The translations under genes were made by a program, and so were the position numbers. Below are positions 29,877-38,024 of a DNA stretch of 64,000 bases, one piece after another. The notes under the pieces are model-generated. The model was not told where the DNA came from and searched no databases. It saw only the letters and a list, made by a program, of their open reading frames with translations. This DNA comes from Romboutsia lituseburensis (GTDB taxonomy: Bacteria; Bacillota; Clostridia; Peptostreptococcales; Peptostreptococcaceae). Within the stretch, counting starts at the first letter, position 1. Every line of letters begins with the position of its first letter. The DNA lies in assembly GCF_024723825.1 (NCBI RefSeq), contig NZ_JANQBQ010000001.1, forward strand, positions 1,240,001-1,304,000, read 5' to 3'.

Positions 29877-29965
29877 TGGTTTTATACCTCCGACATGATC
29901 AACTCCCAAAAAAACCTCTTAGGCACCTTCTTAGGATCCCATTGTCGTGTGTGATTTATAGTTTT
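29877..29965 (-). promoter_or_regulatory. Structured rpsB leader, candidate S2 autoregulatory element
   Basis: The minus-strand leader contains CGACAATGGGATCC, CTAAGAAGGTGCCTAAGAGG, a T7 run and GATCATGTCGGAGG. CGACA/TGTCG and GATC/GATC can pair over about 60 nt, and the closing strand touches the GGAGG. This resembles the ribosomal-protein leaders that bind their own product, but I cannot match it to a named RNA family by eye. Confidence 0.5.
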
Positions 29966-30073
29966 ATTATTTTCACCTCTAGTAGTATATCATAGGCTTT
30001 TTAAAATTACAACATTTTTTCTTTGTTTTATTTTTGTCCTTTTTTATCTAAATTATATACAAATTTCTTAATG

Positions 30074-31270
30074 CTAATCAGCAAATATCATTTTTATTTT
30101 AGTTTTAAAAGATGCACTATCAACATCATTTGCACTTACTATATTAACACTTCCTAAAATTTCACCTGTATTAGTGTAATATTTTATGACTCCAAGTACA
30201 TCTCCTTTTTTTACTGGATAATTTATCTCCTTAAATGTTATTTGAGAATTTAGACTTTCGTCTTTACCTAATATAGCATATAACTCTTTATCTGCTATTA
30301 GCTTAACTTCTAATTCTTCTATACCTTTAATATACTTCTTACCTATTAATCTATCTTGTTCCATTACTTTTTTCGTACTAAAGTTTTCTTTTCCATATTT
30401 TAACATACCTAAAGCTGCTGAAAGTCTCTTATTCTTATGATTAGCTCCTAGGGTTACACCTATAAGTCTATGTTGTTTTTCATTATTTTCATCTTCTTTT
30501 ACCAACATAGAAAATGATAGACAATATCCTGCATTACCTGTATATCCAGTTTTTATACCATCTACTTCGGGTAGTATACCCATTAATGCTGAATTTGTAT
30601 TATTTTTGCAAAAGCCTCTTTGAGGGTTAGAGTATGTCTGCATATTAGTTATAGCTACAACTTGTTTTTCATAATTATCAAACATATACTTACCTAATTT
30701 AGCAATATCTCTTGCTGTGGATATATTTTCTTTAGGTGGCTTAGAAGGATTTTGTAAATCATATATAGGAAGCCCATTAGGATTTACAAAAGATGTATTC
30801 ACCATTCCAATTTCTTTACACTTAGCATTCATCTTTTGGACAAATGTTTTTTCATCCTTGCCTATATGTCTCGATATTGCGACAGCCGCATCATTTCCAG
30901 ATACAATCATAAGGCCTTTCATAAGCTCTATTAGTGGAACTTTTTCACCTTCTTTTAAATGATAACTTGAACCCCTTACACTTGCTATACTTTTATCTAT
31001 AGTTATTATATCATTTTCTTTTACTTCACCTTTTTCTATAGCTTCTATTGCAAGTAGAAATGTCATCATTTTACTTAGACTAGCTAGTGGTCTTTTTGCA
31101 TCCGGGGTTTTTTCATAAAGTACTCTCCCAGTATCTTGATCTATAAGTATAGATGACTTAGAAAACTTATCTACGCCTTTTTGCGCCTTAGCGTATGTAA
31201 GGTTTGGAGTTAAAAATGCAATAATAAGTGTTAATACAAGTAGTTTTTTTGCTCCATGTTTCAATTTCAT
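30074..31270 (-). CDS. D-alanyl-D-alanine carboxypeptidase (DacF/PBP5-type, peptidase S11)
   Basis: A 398-residue secreted low-molecular-weight penicillin-binding protein. Residues 1-28 are a signal peptide. The S11 triad is complete: PLASLSKMMTFLLA (SxxK), VSGNDAAVAI (SGN) and DGIKTGYTGNAGYC (KTG). A C-terminal beta-rich domain follows (PVKKGDVLGVIKYY). It trims the terminal D-Ala from stem peptides and so limits cross-linking; DacF-type copies act around sporulation. No C-terminal amphipathic anchor is obvious, ending KTKIKMIFAD. It is transcribed alone. Confidence 0.92.
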   Translation of the reverse strand: MKLKHGAKKLLVLTLIIAFLTPNLTYAKAQKGVDKFSKSSILIDQDTGRVLYEKTPDAKRPLASLSKMMTFLLAIEAIEKGEVKENDIITIDKSIASVRGSSYHLKEGEKVPLIELMKGLMIVSGNDAAVAISRHIGKDEKTFVQKMNAKCKEIGMVNTSFVNPNGLPIYDLQNPSKPPKENISTARDIAKLGKYMFDNYEKQVVAITNMQTYSNPQRGFCKNNTNSALMGILPEVDGIKTGYTGNAGYCLSFSMLVKEDENNEKQHRLIGVTLGANHKNKRLSAALGMLKYGKENFSTKKVMEQDRLIGKKYIKGIEELEVKLIADKELYAILGKDESLNSQITFKEINYPVKKGDVLGVIKYYTNTGEILGSVNIVSANDVDSASFKTKIKMIFAD

Positions 31271-31453
31271 TCACCTTCTTGGTTTTATAAGTTTTTTGAT
31301 TAACAAGTACATATTTAGTTTTTTCCTTTTTGTATATATAATATATCAGTAATAATTTTCTAAATTATTTTATTTTTTATTTTTAAAATCAAAGTGAATT
31401 ACTATTTCAAGAGTATATATTATAATGTAATCATAATTTTTATATATATAAAA

Positions 31454-31479
31454 AAGGCCATGTTATTTAACATGGCCTT
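31454..31479 (-). terminator. Intrinsic terminator after the 60-aa membrane protein
   Basis: AAGGCCATGTTA and TAACATGGCCTT form a 12-bp stem, then T6 on the minus strand. It marks a minus-strand transcript ending here and so supports the small gene upstream. Confidence 0.88.
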
Positions 31480-31497
31480 AATTGATTTTATTAAGTT

Positions 31498-31680
31498 TTA
31501 TTTTTTGAATTTACTGCTTAGATACTTCTTGTTATTAAGTAATAACATTATGGCACTAAATACAATTCCTATAACAGATAATATAACAAATATCATTTCA
31601 TGTGATTTGTAAAATATATCAAAAGAAATCATACAAATACCCATTGCTAAAAATAGCAAAGTACACAAAAACCTGTCCAT
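31498..31680 (-). CDS. Small two-helix membrane protein, 60 aa
   Basis: The protein has two hydrophobic helices, residues 4-20 (FLCTLLFLAMGICMISF) and 29-48 (MIFVILSVIGIVFSAIMLLL), with a Lys-rich tail (KKYLSSKFKK), so the C-terminus is likely cytoplasmic. I do not know the family. GGAGG lies 13 nt upstream of the ATG, rather far, but an in-frame TAG directly before the ATG rules out earlier starts. A good terminator follows. The reading is likely but not certain. Confidence 0.62.
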   Translation of the reverse strand: MDRFLCTLLFLAMGICMISFDIFYKSHEMIFVILSVIGIVFSAIMLLLNNKKYLSSKFKK

Positions 31681-31784
31681 CTAAGTAGATATTCCTCCTT
31701 CAAGAGCATATTTTTAATACTCTTTTTTTATTTACATTTGTTGAATAAATTTTAAATGATAACTATATTATATACAATTAAAAC

Positions 31785-32888
31785 CTATATTGTTCTTCTT
31801 TTTATAGTTAATTTTATATTATTTTCAATTTCAGTTAACATTTTTTCATTTTTAGGATCTACAAATAAACATGTATAACCATTTTCTCCCGATCTTCCGC
31901 ATCTTCCGATTCTATGAATATATGACTCTACCGTCTCAGGTATATCATAATTATATACATGAGTTACCCCTGTAACATCAATTCCACGCGCTGCAACATC
32001 AGTTGCTATTAAATATTGAATCTCTGCGTTTCTAAATGACTTCATTATTCTTTCTCTCTTTGATTGTTGTATATCACTATGAATCTTTACACAATTAAAC
32101 CCTCTTTGGTGAAGATTTTCATCTAACTTGTCCACTCTAGCTTTTGTCCTACAAAAAATTATAGCCATAAATGCATTATCTTCTTCTAGTACTTTACATA
32201 AATCATCTTGTTTATTTCTATCTGTAGTTTCAACAACTTCCTGTGTTATATTTTCTAATGTAACTTCTGTACTTTTAATAGAAACTACTGATGGGTCTTT
32301 CATATATCTATAAGCTAACTTTTTAACTGCAGAGTCCATGGTTGCTGAAAAGCATAATATCTGTCTTTTTTTAGGCATAAACTTCATTATAGATTCTATA
32401 TCATTCTTAAATCCCATAAAAAGCATCTCATCTGCTTCATCCAATACTATCGTATTTACCTTAGATAAATCTATACTTTTTCTCATCAAATGATCTATAA
32501 GTCTACCTGGAGTTGCTATAACTAAATGTATATCTTTTTTTAATTTCTTAATCTGAGAAGAAATATCCTTTCCTCCATATGCAGATAAAATCCCTATATT
32601 TTTACCTTCTTGTAATTTTTCAGCTTCCTGTGTTATCTGAATAGCTAATTCTCTTGTTGGAGTTATAATTAGTGATTGTATTTCGTTTTTAGATGTATCT
32701 ATTTTTTCAAATATAGGTAATAAAAACGCTAGAGTTTTTCCTGTTCCTGTTTGAGCTTGTGATATAAGATCACTCCCTCTAGTTATAATTGGTATACTTT
32801 CTATTTGTACTGGTGTTGGTGTTTTAATGCCTTTCTTATTTAATACATTTACTATATTTTCACTAATTGCTAGTTTTTTAAAATCCAT
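31785..32888 (-). CDS. DEAD-box ATP-dependent RNA helicase (core only)
   Basis: A 367-residue RNA helicase with both RecA-like domains and all motifs: Q motif (TPVQIESIP), AQTGTGKT (I), PTRELA (Ia), TPGRLIDHL (Ib), VLDEADEML (II), SAT (III), IIFCRTKARV (IV), TDVAARGID (V) and YIHRIGRCGR (VI). It is a minimal form without the C-terminal RNA-binding extension of CshA or DbpA. Such helicases help mRNA decay, ribosome assembly or cold growth. I start at 32888, because the earlier ATG at 32894 lies too near the GGAAAGG. Confidence 0.93.
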   Translation of the reverse strand: MDFKKLAISENIVNVLNKKGIKTPTPVQIESIPIITRGSDLISQAQTGTGKTLAFLLPIFEKIDTSKNEIQSLIITPTRELAIQITQEAEKLQEGKNIGILSAYGGKDISSQIKKLKKDIHLVIATPGRLIDHLMRKSIDLSKVNTIVLDEADEMLFMGFKNDIESIMKFMPKKRQILCFSATMDSAVKKLAYRYMKDPSVVSIKSTEVTLENITQEVVETTDRNKQDDLCKVLEEDNAFMAIIFCRTKARVDKLDENLHQRGFNCVKIHSDIQQSKRERIMKSFRNAEIQYLIATDVAARGIDVTGVTHVYNYDIPETVESYIHRIGRCGRSGENGYTCLFVDPKNEKMLTEIENNIKLTIKRRTI

Positions 32889-33354
32889 AAACATACCTTT
32901 CCTTCTTTTATAATATTTTCAAATGAGCTTTTATCAAAGTTTAGACTTAATTTTTTTAAATACATATTTATATATAATATCATAATAATTTATAGGTAAC
33001 AAATAACTTATTTGTATAATATTTTGTATATTTTTTTTAGATTTGTTAATACTTAAAAAGAGGGCATATAGCCCTCCTAATTGTTAAATCTATTTTAAAT
33101 TATATGTTTCATTTTGTTACAAAATGAACTTACTAATGTTTTATCTATTTTTATCAATAACTACTGAATAAAATTTCTTACTTTACAAATAAATTATATT
33201 TAAACTTACTATTCTATAAGTAGTTTTATTTTTCTATTAATACAATTTAACTCTATTTATATTGCATTAACACTTTAACTTTATTAATCTATATTAAAAG
33301 TTTATTAACTTAAATTTCATCTTTATTTAAATATTATATTATTTTACTTAATTG
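32889..33354. other. Gene-free AT-rich stretch of 466 bp
   Basis: No plausible gene is seen on either strand. It holds the helicase promoter region, a minus-strand hairpin at 33060-33076, and a perfect 21-bp palindrome at 33108-33128 (TTCATTTTG, TTA, CAAAATGAA). If the hairpin is the terminator of the SH3b-3D gene, that transcript has a 3' untranslated region of about 280 nt. Confidence 0.6.
33060..33076 (-). terminator. Short G+C-rich hairpin with T5 on the minus strand
   Basis: GAGGGC and GCCCTC pair across TATAT, followed by TTTTTAAG on the minus strand. It is the first terminator-like structure downstream of the SH3b-3D gene. Confidence 0.65.
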
Positions 33355-33951
33355 TTATTTTCCTAGTATTTCTATATCTATTGTTCTTCTACCCCAGTTA
33401 GAACATTCTTTTTTAGTGTTCATAAATATGTCTATTTTATTTCCCTTTATAGCCCCTCCACAGTTATTAGCTACAAATACTTGATCAAATTGAGGTATAT
33501 AAACCTTAGTTCCATAAGGTATTACCCTAGGGTCTACGGCTATTGTTCCCCAAACAGGTTTTTGTCCTGTTGATGTTGTACTGTATCCTGTATATGCCGT
33601 TGCTACAACAGTCATTTTCTTTTTGCCTTGACTTGCTGATGCATTGTTACTACTATTATTAGTATTACTTGAATTATTGTTTGATTGGTCCATCTTTATA
33701 TATTTACTACTTGCCCAACCTTCTTTGTTGTTAGGAAGTCTAACTTTACTCCATCCTTGACTACTACTTAATACTGTTACTGATTTATTTCTACTTAACG
33801 ACCCTACAACTTTATATTTAGTAGATGGTCCACTTCTTACATTTAAATTAGTAGTTGCTACTGCTGTACTATCTGCGAATGTTTCTGTTGCTCCTAGTGT
33901 AAATATAACTGTACTTAGTAAAGCACCTAGTACCATAGTTTTCTTTATCAT
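33355..33951 (-). CDS. Secreted SH3b-3D domain cell-wall protein
   Basis: A 198-residue exported protein: signal peptide 1-26, one bacterial SH3 domain at about 33-86 (NLNVRSGPSTKYKVVG, EGWASSKYI), a Ser/Asn linker, and a 3D domain at 113-195. 3D domains are lytic-transglycosylase-like folds named for three Asp. Here VDPRVIPYGTKVYIP (Asp140) and NKIDIF (Asp174) are present, but the middle one, usually in a D-x-GGAIKG motif, is Asn163 (ANNCGGAIKG). B. subtilis YocH, a 3D protein, is a WalR target; four WalR-box matches lie upstream here. GAGGTG precedes the ATG. Confidence 0.87.
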   Translation of the reverse strand: MIKKTMVLGALLSTVIFTLGATETFADSTAVATTNLNVRSGPSTKYKVVGSLSRNKSVTVLSSSQGWSKVRLPNNKEGWASSKYIKMDQSNNNSSNTNNSSNNASASQGKKKMTVVATAYTGYSTTSTGQKPVWGTIAVDPRVIPYGTKVYIPQFDQVFVANNCGGAIKGNKIDIFMNTKKECSNWGRRTIDIEILGK

Positions 33952-33985
33952 AAAAGCACCTCATTTTCTAAATTTTAATAAATTT

Positions 33986-34099
33986 TGTTACTATTTTGTA
34001 ATCGCTTGTTACCATTTTGTAACTTGCTATATTTATATATTATACATTTGTTACCAATTTGTAAACTATTTTTTTCATATTTATTACAAAATAGTTACA
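33986..34099. promoter_or_regulatory. Four WalR-box matches in the divergent SH3b-3D / mprF region
   Basis: The WalR consensus is TGTWAH-N5-TGTWAH. Exact matches are TGTTACTATTTTGTAAT (33986-34002, +), TGTTACCATTTTGTAAC (34007-34023, +), TGTTACCAATTTGTAAA (34049-34065, +) and TGTAACTATTTTGTAAT (34099-34083, minus). Starts of the plus copies are 21 and 42 bp apart, two and four helical turns. A shared TATAAT-like box lies at 34039-34044 between them. Confidence 0.75.
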
Positions 34100-34131
34100 T
34101 TTTTGAAATTTTTATTGCATAAGGAGGTTCT

Positions 34132-34200
34132 ATGAAAATGGCTCTACAGCTTAAAGAGAGGTTAAAAAAAGTTTTAAAATTTTATTTACATTTTTTATAG
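34132..34200 (+). CDS. 22-codon ORF with the true mprF ribosome site, ending TAGTG
   Basis: AAGGAGGTTCT places a strong start at the ATG at 34132. The frame encodes a basic amphipathic start (MKMALQLKERLKKVLKF) and stops at TAG 34198-34200. The stop overlaps the GTG of the next frame as TAGTG. With one additional base near 34172-34180 it would fuse in frame with the following flippase domain. So it is either the 5' end of mprF cut off by a frameshift, or a leader that couples translation to mprF. Confidence 0.6.
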   Translation: MKMALQLKERLKKVLKFYLHFL

Positions 34201-36677
34201 TGTTTTTTTTATTTATTGAACTAAAAAGATTCATTTTTGATGTAAATAGTAATTCTATTTTTTACTATCTTTCTAATATTTCTTTGTTAAAATATATCAT
34301 AATTATATCATTAGGTCTTTTAGCTTTTTCATCTATGTGCTTATATGATTTCACATTAAAACCAATATTAAAAAATAGCATTACAAATAAATATATACTA
34401 AAATATTCATGGATTTGCGCTTCTATATCTAACATGATAGGTTTTGCTGGATCCTCCTCAATAGGACTTAAACTACATTTTTATAAAAATTATTACTCAG
34501 ATAAAAAAACTTTTTTAACTCATATTAGTCAGATTTTATTTTTAAATATCTCAGGCTTATCGTTACTTTGCTTATTTCACTTAATATTTAATTTTAAATT
34601 TTTATTTATTAATAACACTAATAAATTTTCGATTCCAAATTTAACAGTGTTATTAATATCATTTTACATTATAGGATTATGTATTTTTTTAACTTTTAAG
34701 CACTTTAAATATAGTAATTCACAAAACATATCTAAATTTATTAAAATAGCTCTTATATCCTGCTTAGAATGGATTTTAGCAACATTACTTTTGTATTTTA
34801 TTGCTAGATTAATCAATATCTCTATTAGCTTTAAAGATTATTTTCCCATTTTTATACTTTCAGTATCTATAGGTATTGTGAGTATGATTCCTGGTGGTTT
34901 TGGAAGTTTTGATTTAACATTTTTATTAAATTTAGAATTATTAGGAATTAACAAAGAATTAGGTGTAGTTACTTTGATTCTTTATAGATTAAGTTATTAT
35001 ATAATTCCTTTAATATTAGGACTAATAATTTATCTCTATGATAATTGGAAAAGTTTAAATTCAAAATTTAACGATGTCCCATCTCTTATCCTATCATCTA
35101 CAGCAAATTTTATGCTAATGTTTCTAATCTTTTCAACAGGCATCGTGTTACTAATTTCAGCCGCTTTACCTTCTGTTGTTTATAGATTGAAACTTATAAG
35201 CGACATCGCTAATTATTATATAATTAATCTTTCTCATATAATTTCTGTAATAATTGGTTTTTTACTTATTTCACTCTCAAGAATAGTTCATTATAAATCT
35301 AAAGATGTATATAAGCTTACTTTATTATTACTCATTTGTGGTTCTATATTTACATTTATAAAAGGGCTCGATTACGAAGAAGCTTTATATTTAGCAATTG
35401 TAGGATTTATACTGTTCCTTAGTAAAAAAAGCTTCTATAAAGAAAAATTTATTATGACATGGGGTAGAATTTTACAAGATTTTGTCATATTATTTTTCAT
35501 ATTTATAATTTATGCGTTTATAGGATACGTAAATACACCCTCTAGCCAATTAATCCTACCTAGATTTTTAGAAAATTTAGTTTATACAAACTATAAACAT
35601 TTAATAATAAGCAGTTTTATAGGTTTTATTATTGCATTAGCTTTTTTAGTTATAATTTATAAAAAAAATAAAAATAGCATTCCGCCTCATATAACACTTG
35701 ATAAGTGTGAAAATGAGCTAGACAATTTTTTATCTATATATGAAGGAGGCCCACTTACTCATTTAATATATTTAAAAGACAAAATGCTTTATTTTAATGC
35801 TACTAACGATGTCCTATTTCAGTTTAGTATATATTCAGATAAACTAGTTGTTCTAGGGAGACCTATAGGAAATAAAGATAGCATTCAATCTGCTATTGAA
35901 GAATTTTATGATTATTATAGTAAATATGGATACACTCCTATTTTTTATCAAGTAGATAAAAGTACATTATCATTTTTACATGAATTTGGATATGATTTTC
36001 TAAAACTAGGAGAAGAAGCTAAAATTTCCATTAATTCATTTAACCTAACGGGTAAAAAAATGAAAGGTATAAGAACCTCTATTAATAAAGTAGAAAAAGA
36101 AGGCTACACATTTGAAGTCATCAACCCACCATTTACCTCTAGTTTTTTAAACGAACTAAAATCTGTATCAGATAATTGGCTAGATGGCAAAGATGAGAAA
36201 GGATTCTCACTAGGATTTTTTGATGAATATTACCTTTCTAAATCACCGATATGCGTAGTTCAAGATGCTAATTATAATATAATGGGATTTTCTAATATAA
36301 TGCCAATGTATGACAATGATAGCTTTTCTATAGACTTAATGAGATTTTCTAAAAATGCCTGCAGAGGTGTTATGGATTTTATGTTTGTAAATCTAATAAA
36401 TTATGGAAATAAAAATAAATTTAAGTTTTTTAATATAGGCATGGCTCCTTTATCTAATGTTGGAACTTCAAAATATTCTTTTTTAAGTGAAAAAATAGCG
36501 TCTCAAGTTTATAATCACGGTCAACATTTTTATTCATTTCAAGGTCTTAGATCCTTTAAAGAAAAGTATGCTACAACATGGGATCCTAAGTACTTAGCTT
36601 ATAGAAAAAGATCTTCTCTTCTATTTACCATGATACAAGTTACACTACTCATTTCAAAAAAAATTAAATATAAATAA
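34200..36677 (+). CDS. mprF: Phosphatidylglycerol lysyltransferase/flippase MprF
   Basis: An 825-residue membrane protein. About residues 15-480 hold the flippase region of some 13 helices, with the motif PGGFGSFDLTFLLNLELLG. The C-terminal synthase domain (DUF2156, about 490-815) has LVVLGRPIGNKDSI, GKKMKGIRTSINKVEKEG, ICVVQDANYNIMGFSN and FFNIGMAPLSNVG. MprF adds lysine (or alanine) from aminoacyl-tRNA to phosphatidylglycerol and flips the product, giving resistance to cationic peptides and daptomycin. The GTG at 34200 has no ribosome site; translation probably enters from the upstream 22-codon frame. WalR-type boxes upstream suggest envelope-stress control. Confidence 0.88.
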   Translation: MFFLFIELKRFIFDVNSNSIFYYLSNISLLKYIIIISLGLLAFSSMCLYDFTLKPILKNSITNKYILKYSWICASISNMIGFAGSSSIGLKLHFYKNYYSDKKTFLTHISQILFLNISGLSLLCLFHLIFNFKFLFINNTNKFSIPNLTVLLISFYIIGLCIFLTFKHFKYSNSQNISKFIKIALISCLEWILATLLLYFIARLINISISFKDYFPIFILSVSIGIVSMIPGGFGSFDLTFLLNLELLGINKELGVVTLILYRLSYYIIPLILGLIIYLYDNWKSLNSKFNDVPSLILSSTANFMLMFLIFSTGIVLLISAALPSVVYRLKLISDIANYYIINLSHIISVIIGFLLISLSRIVHYKSKDVYKLTLLLLICGSIFTFIKGLDYEEALYLAIVGFILFLSKKSFYKEKFIMTWGRILQDFVILFFIFIIYAFIGYVNTPSSQLILPRFLENLVYTNYKHLIISSFIGFIIALAFLVIIYKKNKNSIPPHITLDKCENELDNFLSIYEGGPLTHLIYLKDKMLYFNATNDVLFQFSIYSDKLVVLGRPIGNKDSIQSAIEEFYDYYSKYGYTPIFYQVDKSTLSFLHEFGYDFLKLGEEAKISINSFNLTGKKMKGIRTSINKVEKEGYTFEVINPPFTSSFLNELKSVSDNWLDGKDEKGFSLGFFDEYYLSKSPICVVQDANYNIMGFSNIMPMYDNDSFSIDLMRFSKNACRGVMDFMFVNLINYGNKNKFKFFNIGMAPLSNVGTSKYSFLSEKIASQVYNHGQHFYSFQGLRSFKEKYATTWDPKYLAYRKRSSLLFTMIQVTLLISKKIKYK

Positions 36678-36706
36678 AAGGCTACTTTCTAAGTAGCCTT
36701 TTATTT
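36672..36706. terminator. Bidirectional terminator between mprF and the amidase pseudogene
   Basis: AAATAAAAGGCTACTT and AAGTAGCCTTTTATTT are perfect 16-bp complements around TCT. The structure begins inside the mprF stop region and ends at the stop of the amidase remnant. Confidence 0.9.
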
Positions 36707-37884
36707 ATCCCTTTATATATTCTCCTGATACATATACATATCCGTTTCCATACTTAATTTTATACCATCCATCTTTAGATTCTACTATCTCAACTTTGCT
36801 TCCTTTTGATAATGAGCCTATAACTGAATAACTAGTACCATATCCATTTCTTACATTAAGATTCAATGCTGTTTACACCATACTTTACATTACTATTTAT
36901 AGGAGGCTTTTCTTCTGGTATTTGACTGCCTGGTTTTAGCTTTACATTTTCCTTTAAGTAACTTTCTATCCCATTAGCTATTGATACTGCTAACTTATCT
37001 TGATATACCGGATCTGATAATTTATTATTTTCTTGAGCATTTGATATAAATCCTGTTTCAAATAAAGAAAATACCATATTAGTTTCTCTTAAAACTACAA
37101 AGTTGGCTGACTTAACTCCCCTGTCTCTTCCCTGAGTGGACTTTATTGCATTATTATGTATCCCCGTAGAATAAGGTCTATGGCTTGTTTTTTGTGTATG
37201 ATGATATGTTTCAATCCCATTTGCCGATTCGTTACTTGAAGAATTTAGATGTATAGAAATAAAAGCATCTGCTCCATAAGAATTTGCCATATGAGCTCTC
37301 TCACCTAAAGGTATAAATACATCAGAAGTTCTACTCATTTTTACTTGAATACCTTTTTGTTTTAATTTCAACTCTACACTTTTAGCTATTTGTAGACTTA
37401 ATTCATCTTCAAATTTCCCAAATGCACTGGCTTCATTATCACTTCCCCCATGTGACCTGGGTCTATAAATACTTTGTAAAAATCTCTATTTACAGAATTT
37501 GATCTTTGATTAGCATACATTATTGTCTTGTCACCAGATACATAAATCTCTAATATATGTATTTTATTATCTATGTTTATTGCTTAAAAATACAGTTCCT
37601 TCTTTTATAGGATATACGATTCCATTTTCATCTATATCTACAGTTTCATTATTTGACATTTCCCAGCCAGAATATTGAGATAAATCTAGATTTTCACCTT
37701 TTTTAATAGATACACCATTTTCGACTATTATATCATTTGCGTCATATTTATCCGCTATAGATTCAAATTCTAATTCTATATTGTTATTAACATTTACTAT
37801 ATCTACTTTAGATAAGATAGGTAATGAGGATAAAATACTTAAAGCCGCTACTTGTGTAGCTCTTTTGTTGACTATTTTTTTCAA
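36705..37884 (-). pseudogene. Broken N-acetylmuramoyl-L-alanine amidase (Big2 + Amidase_3 + SH3b), three frameshifts
   Basis: The remnants follow in order. 37884-37567 (TTG start, GGGAGGA site) encodes a signal-like N-terminus and a Big2-type Ig domain (NGIVYPIKEGTVFLSN). Then, in another frame, DNKIHILEIYVSGDK and FYKVFIDPGH. Then, in a third frame from about 37447, GGSDNEASAFGKFEDELSL and SRTSDVFIPLGERAHMAN, IHLNSS, LRETNMVFSLFETGFISN, which is the Amidase_3 core. After 36880 a further shift leads to an SH3b domain (LNLNVRNGYGTSYSV) ending at 36705. Each break can be repaired by one base. Intact, it would cut the amide bond between MurNAc and L-Ala. No single product spans the catalytic domain. 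Confidence 0.85.
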
Positions 37885-37922
37885 TTGATTTCCTCCCTCA
37901 TATTTTTATTTTAATTTTGACC

Positions 37923-37974
37923 TTTATGTAAATTTATGTAAATTTATGTAAATCTAATTTTAATTAAATTTACA
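37923..37974. repeat. Three TGTAAATTTA-type 10-bp repeats plus an inverted half-site
   Basis: TGTAAA occurs at 37927-37932, 37937-37942 and 37947-37952 with a 10-bp period, one helical turn, and as TTTACA at 37969-37974. It lies upstream of the amidase remnant. The hexamer equals a WalR half-site, but the spacing is N4, not the canonical N5. Confidence 0.55.
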
Positions 37975-37978
37975 TAAA

Positions 37979-38008
37979 AAAAGTATCCAAATGTATGGAT
38001 ACCTTTTT
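37979..38008 (-). terminator. Terminator of the rbs operon
   Basis: GTATCC and GGATAC pair around AAATGTAT with runs of A and T on either side; it lies 17 bp after the rbsB stop. Confidence 0.82.
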
Positions 38009-38024
38009 ATCAAATGCTTAAAAT

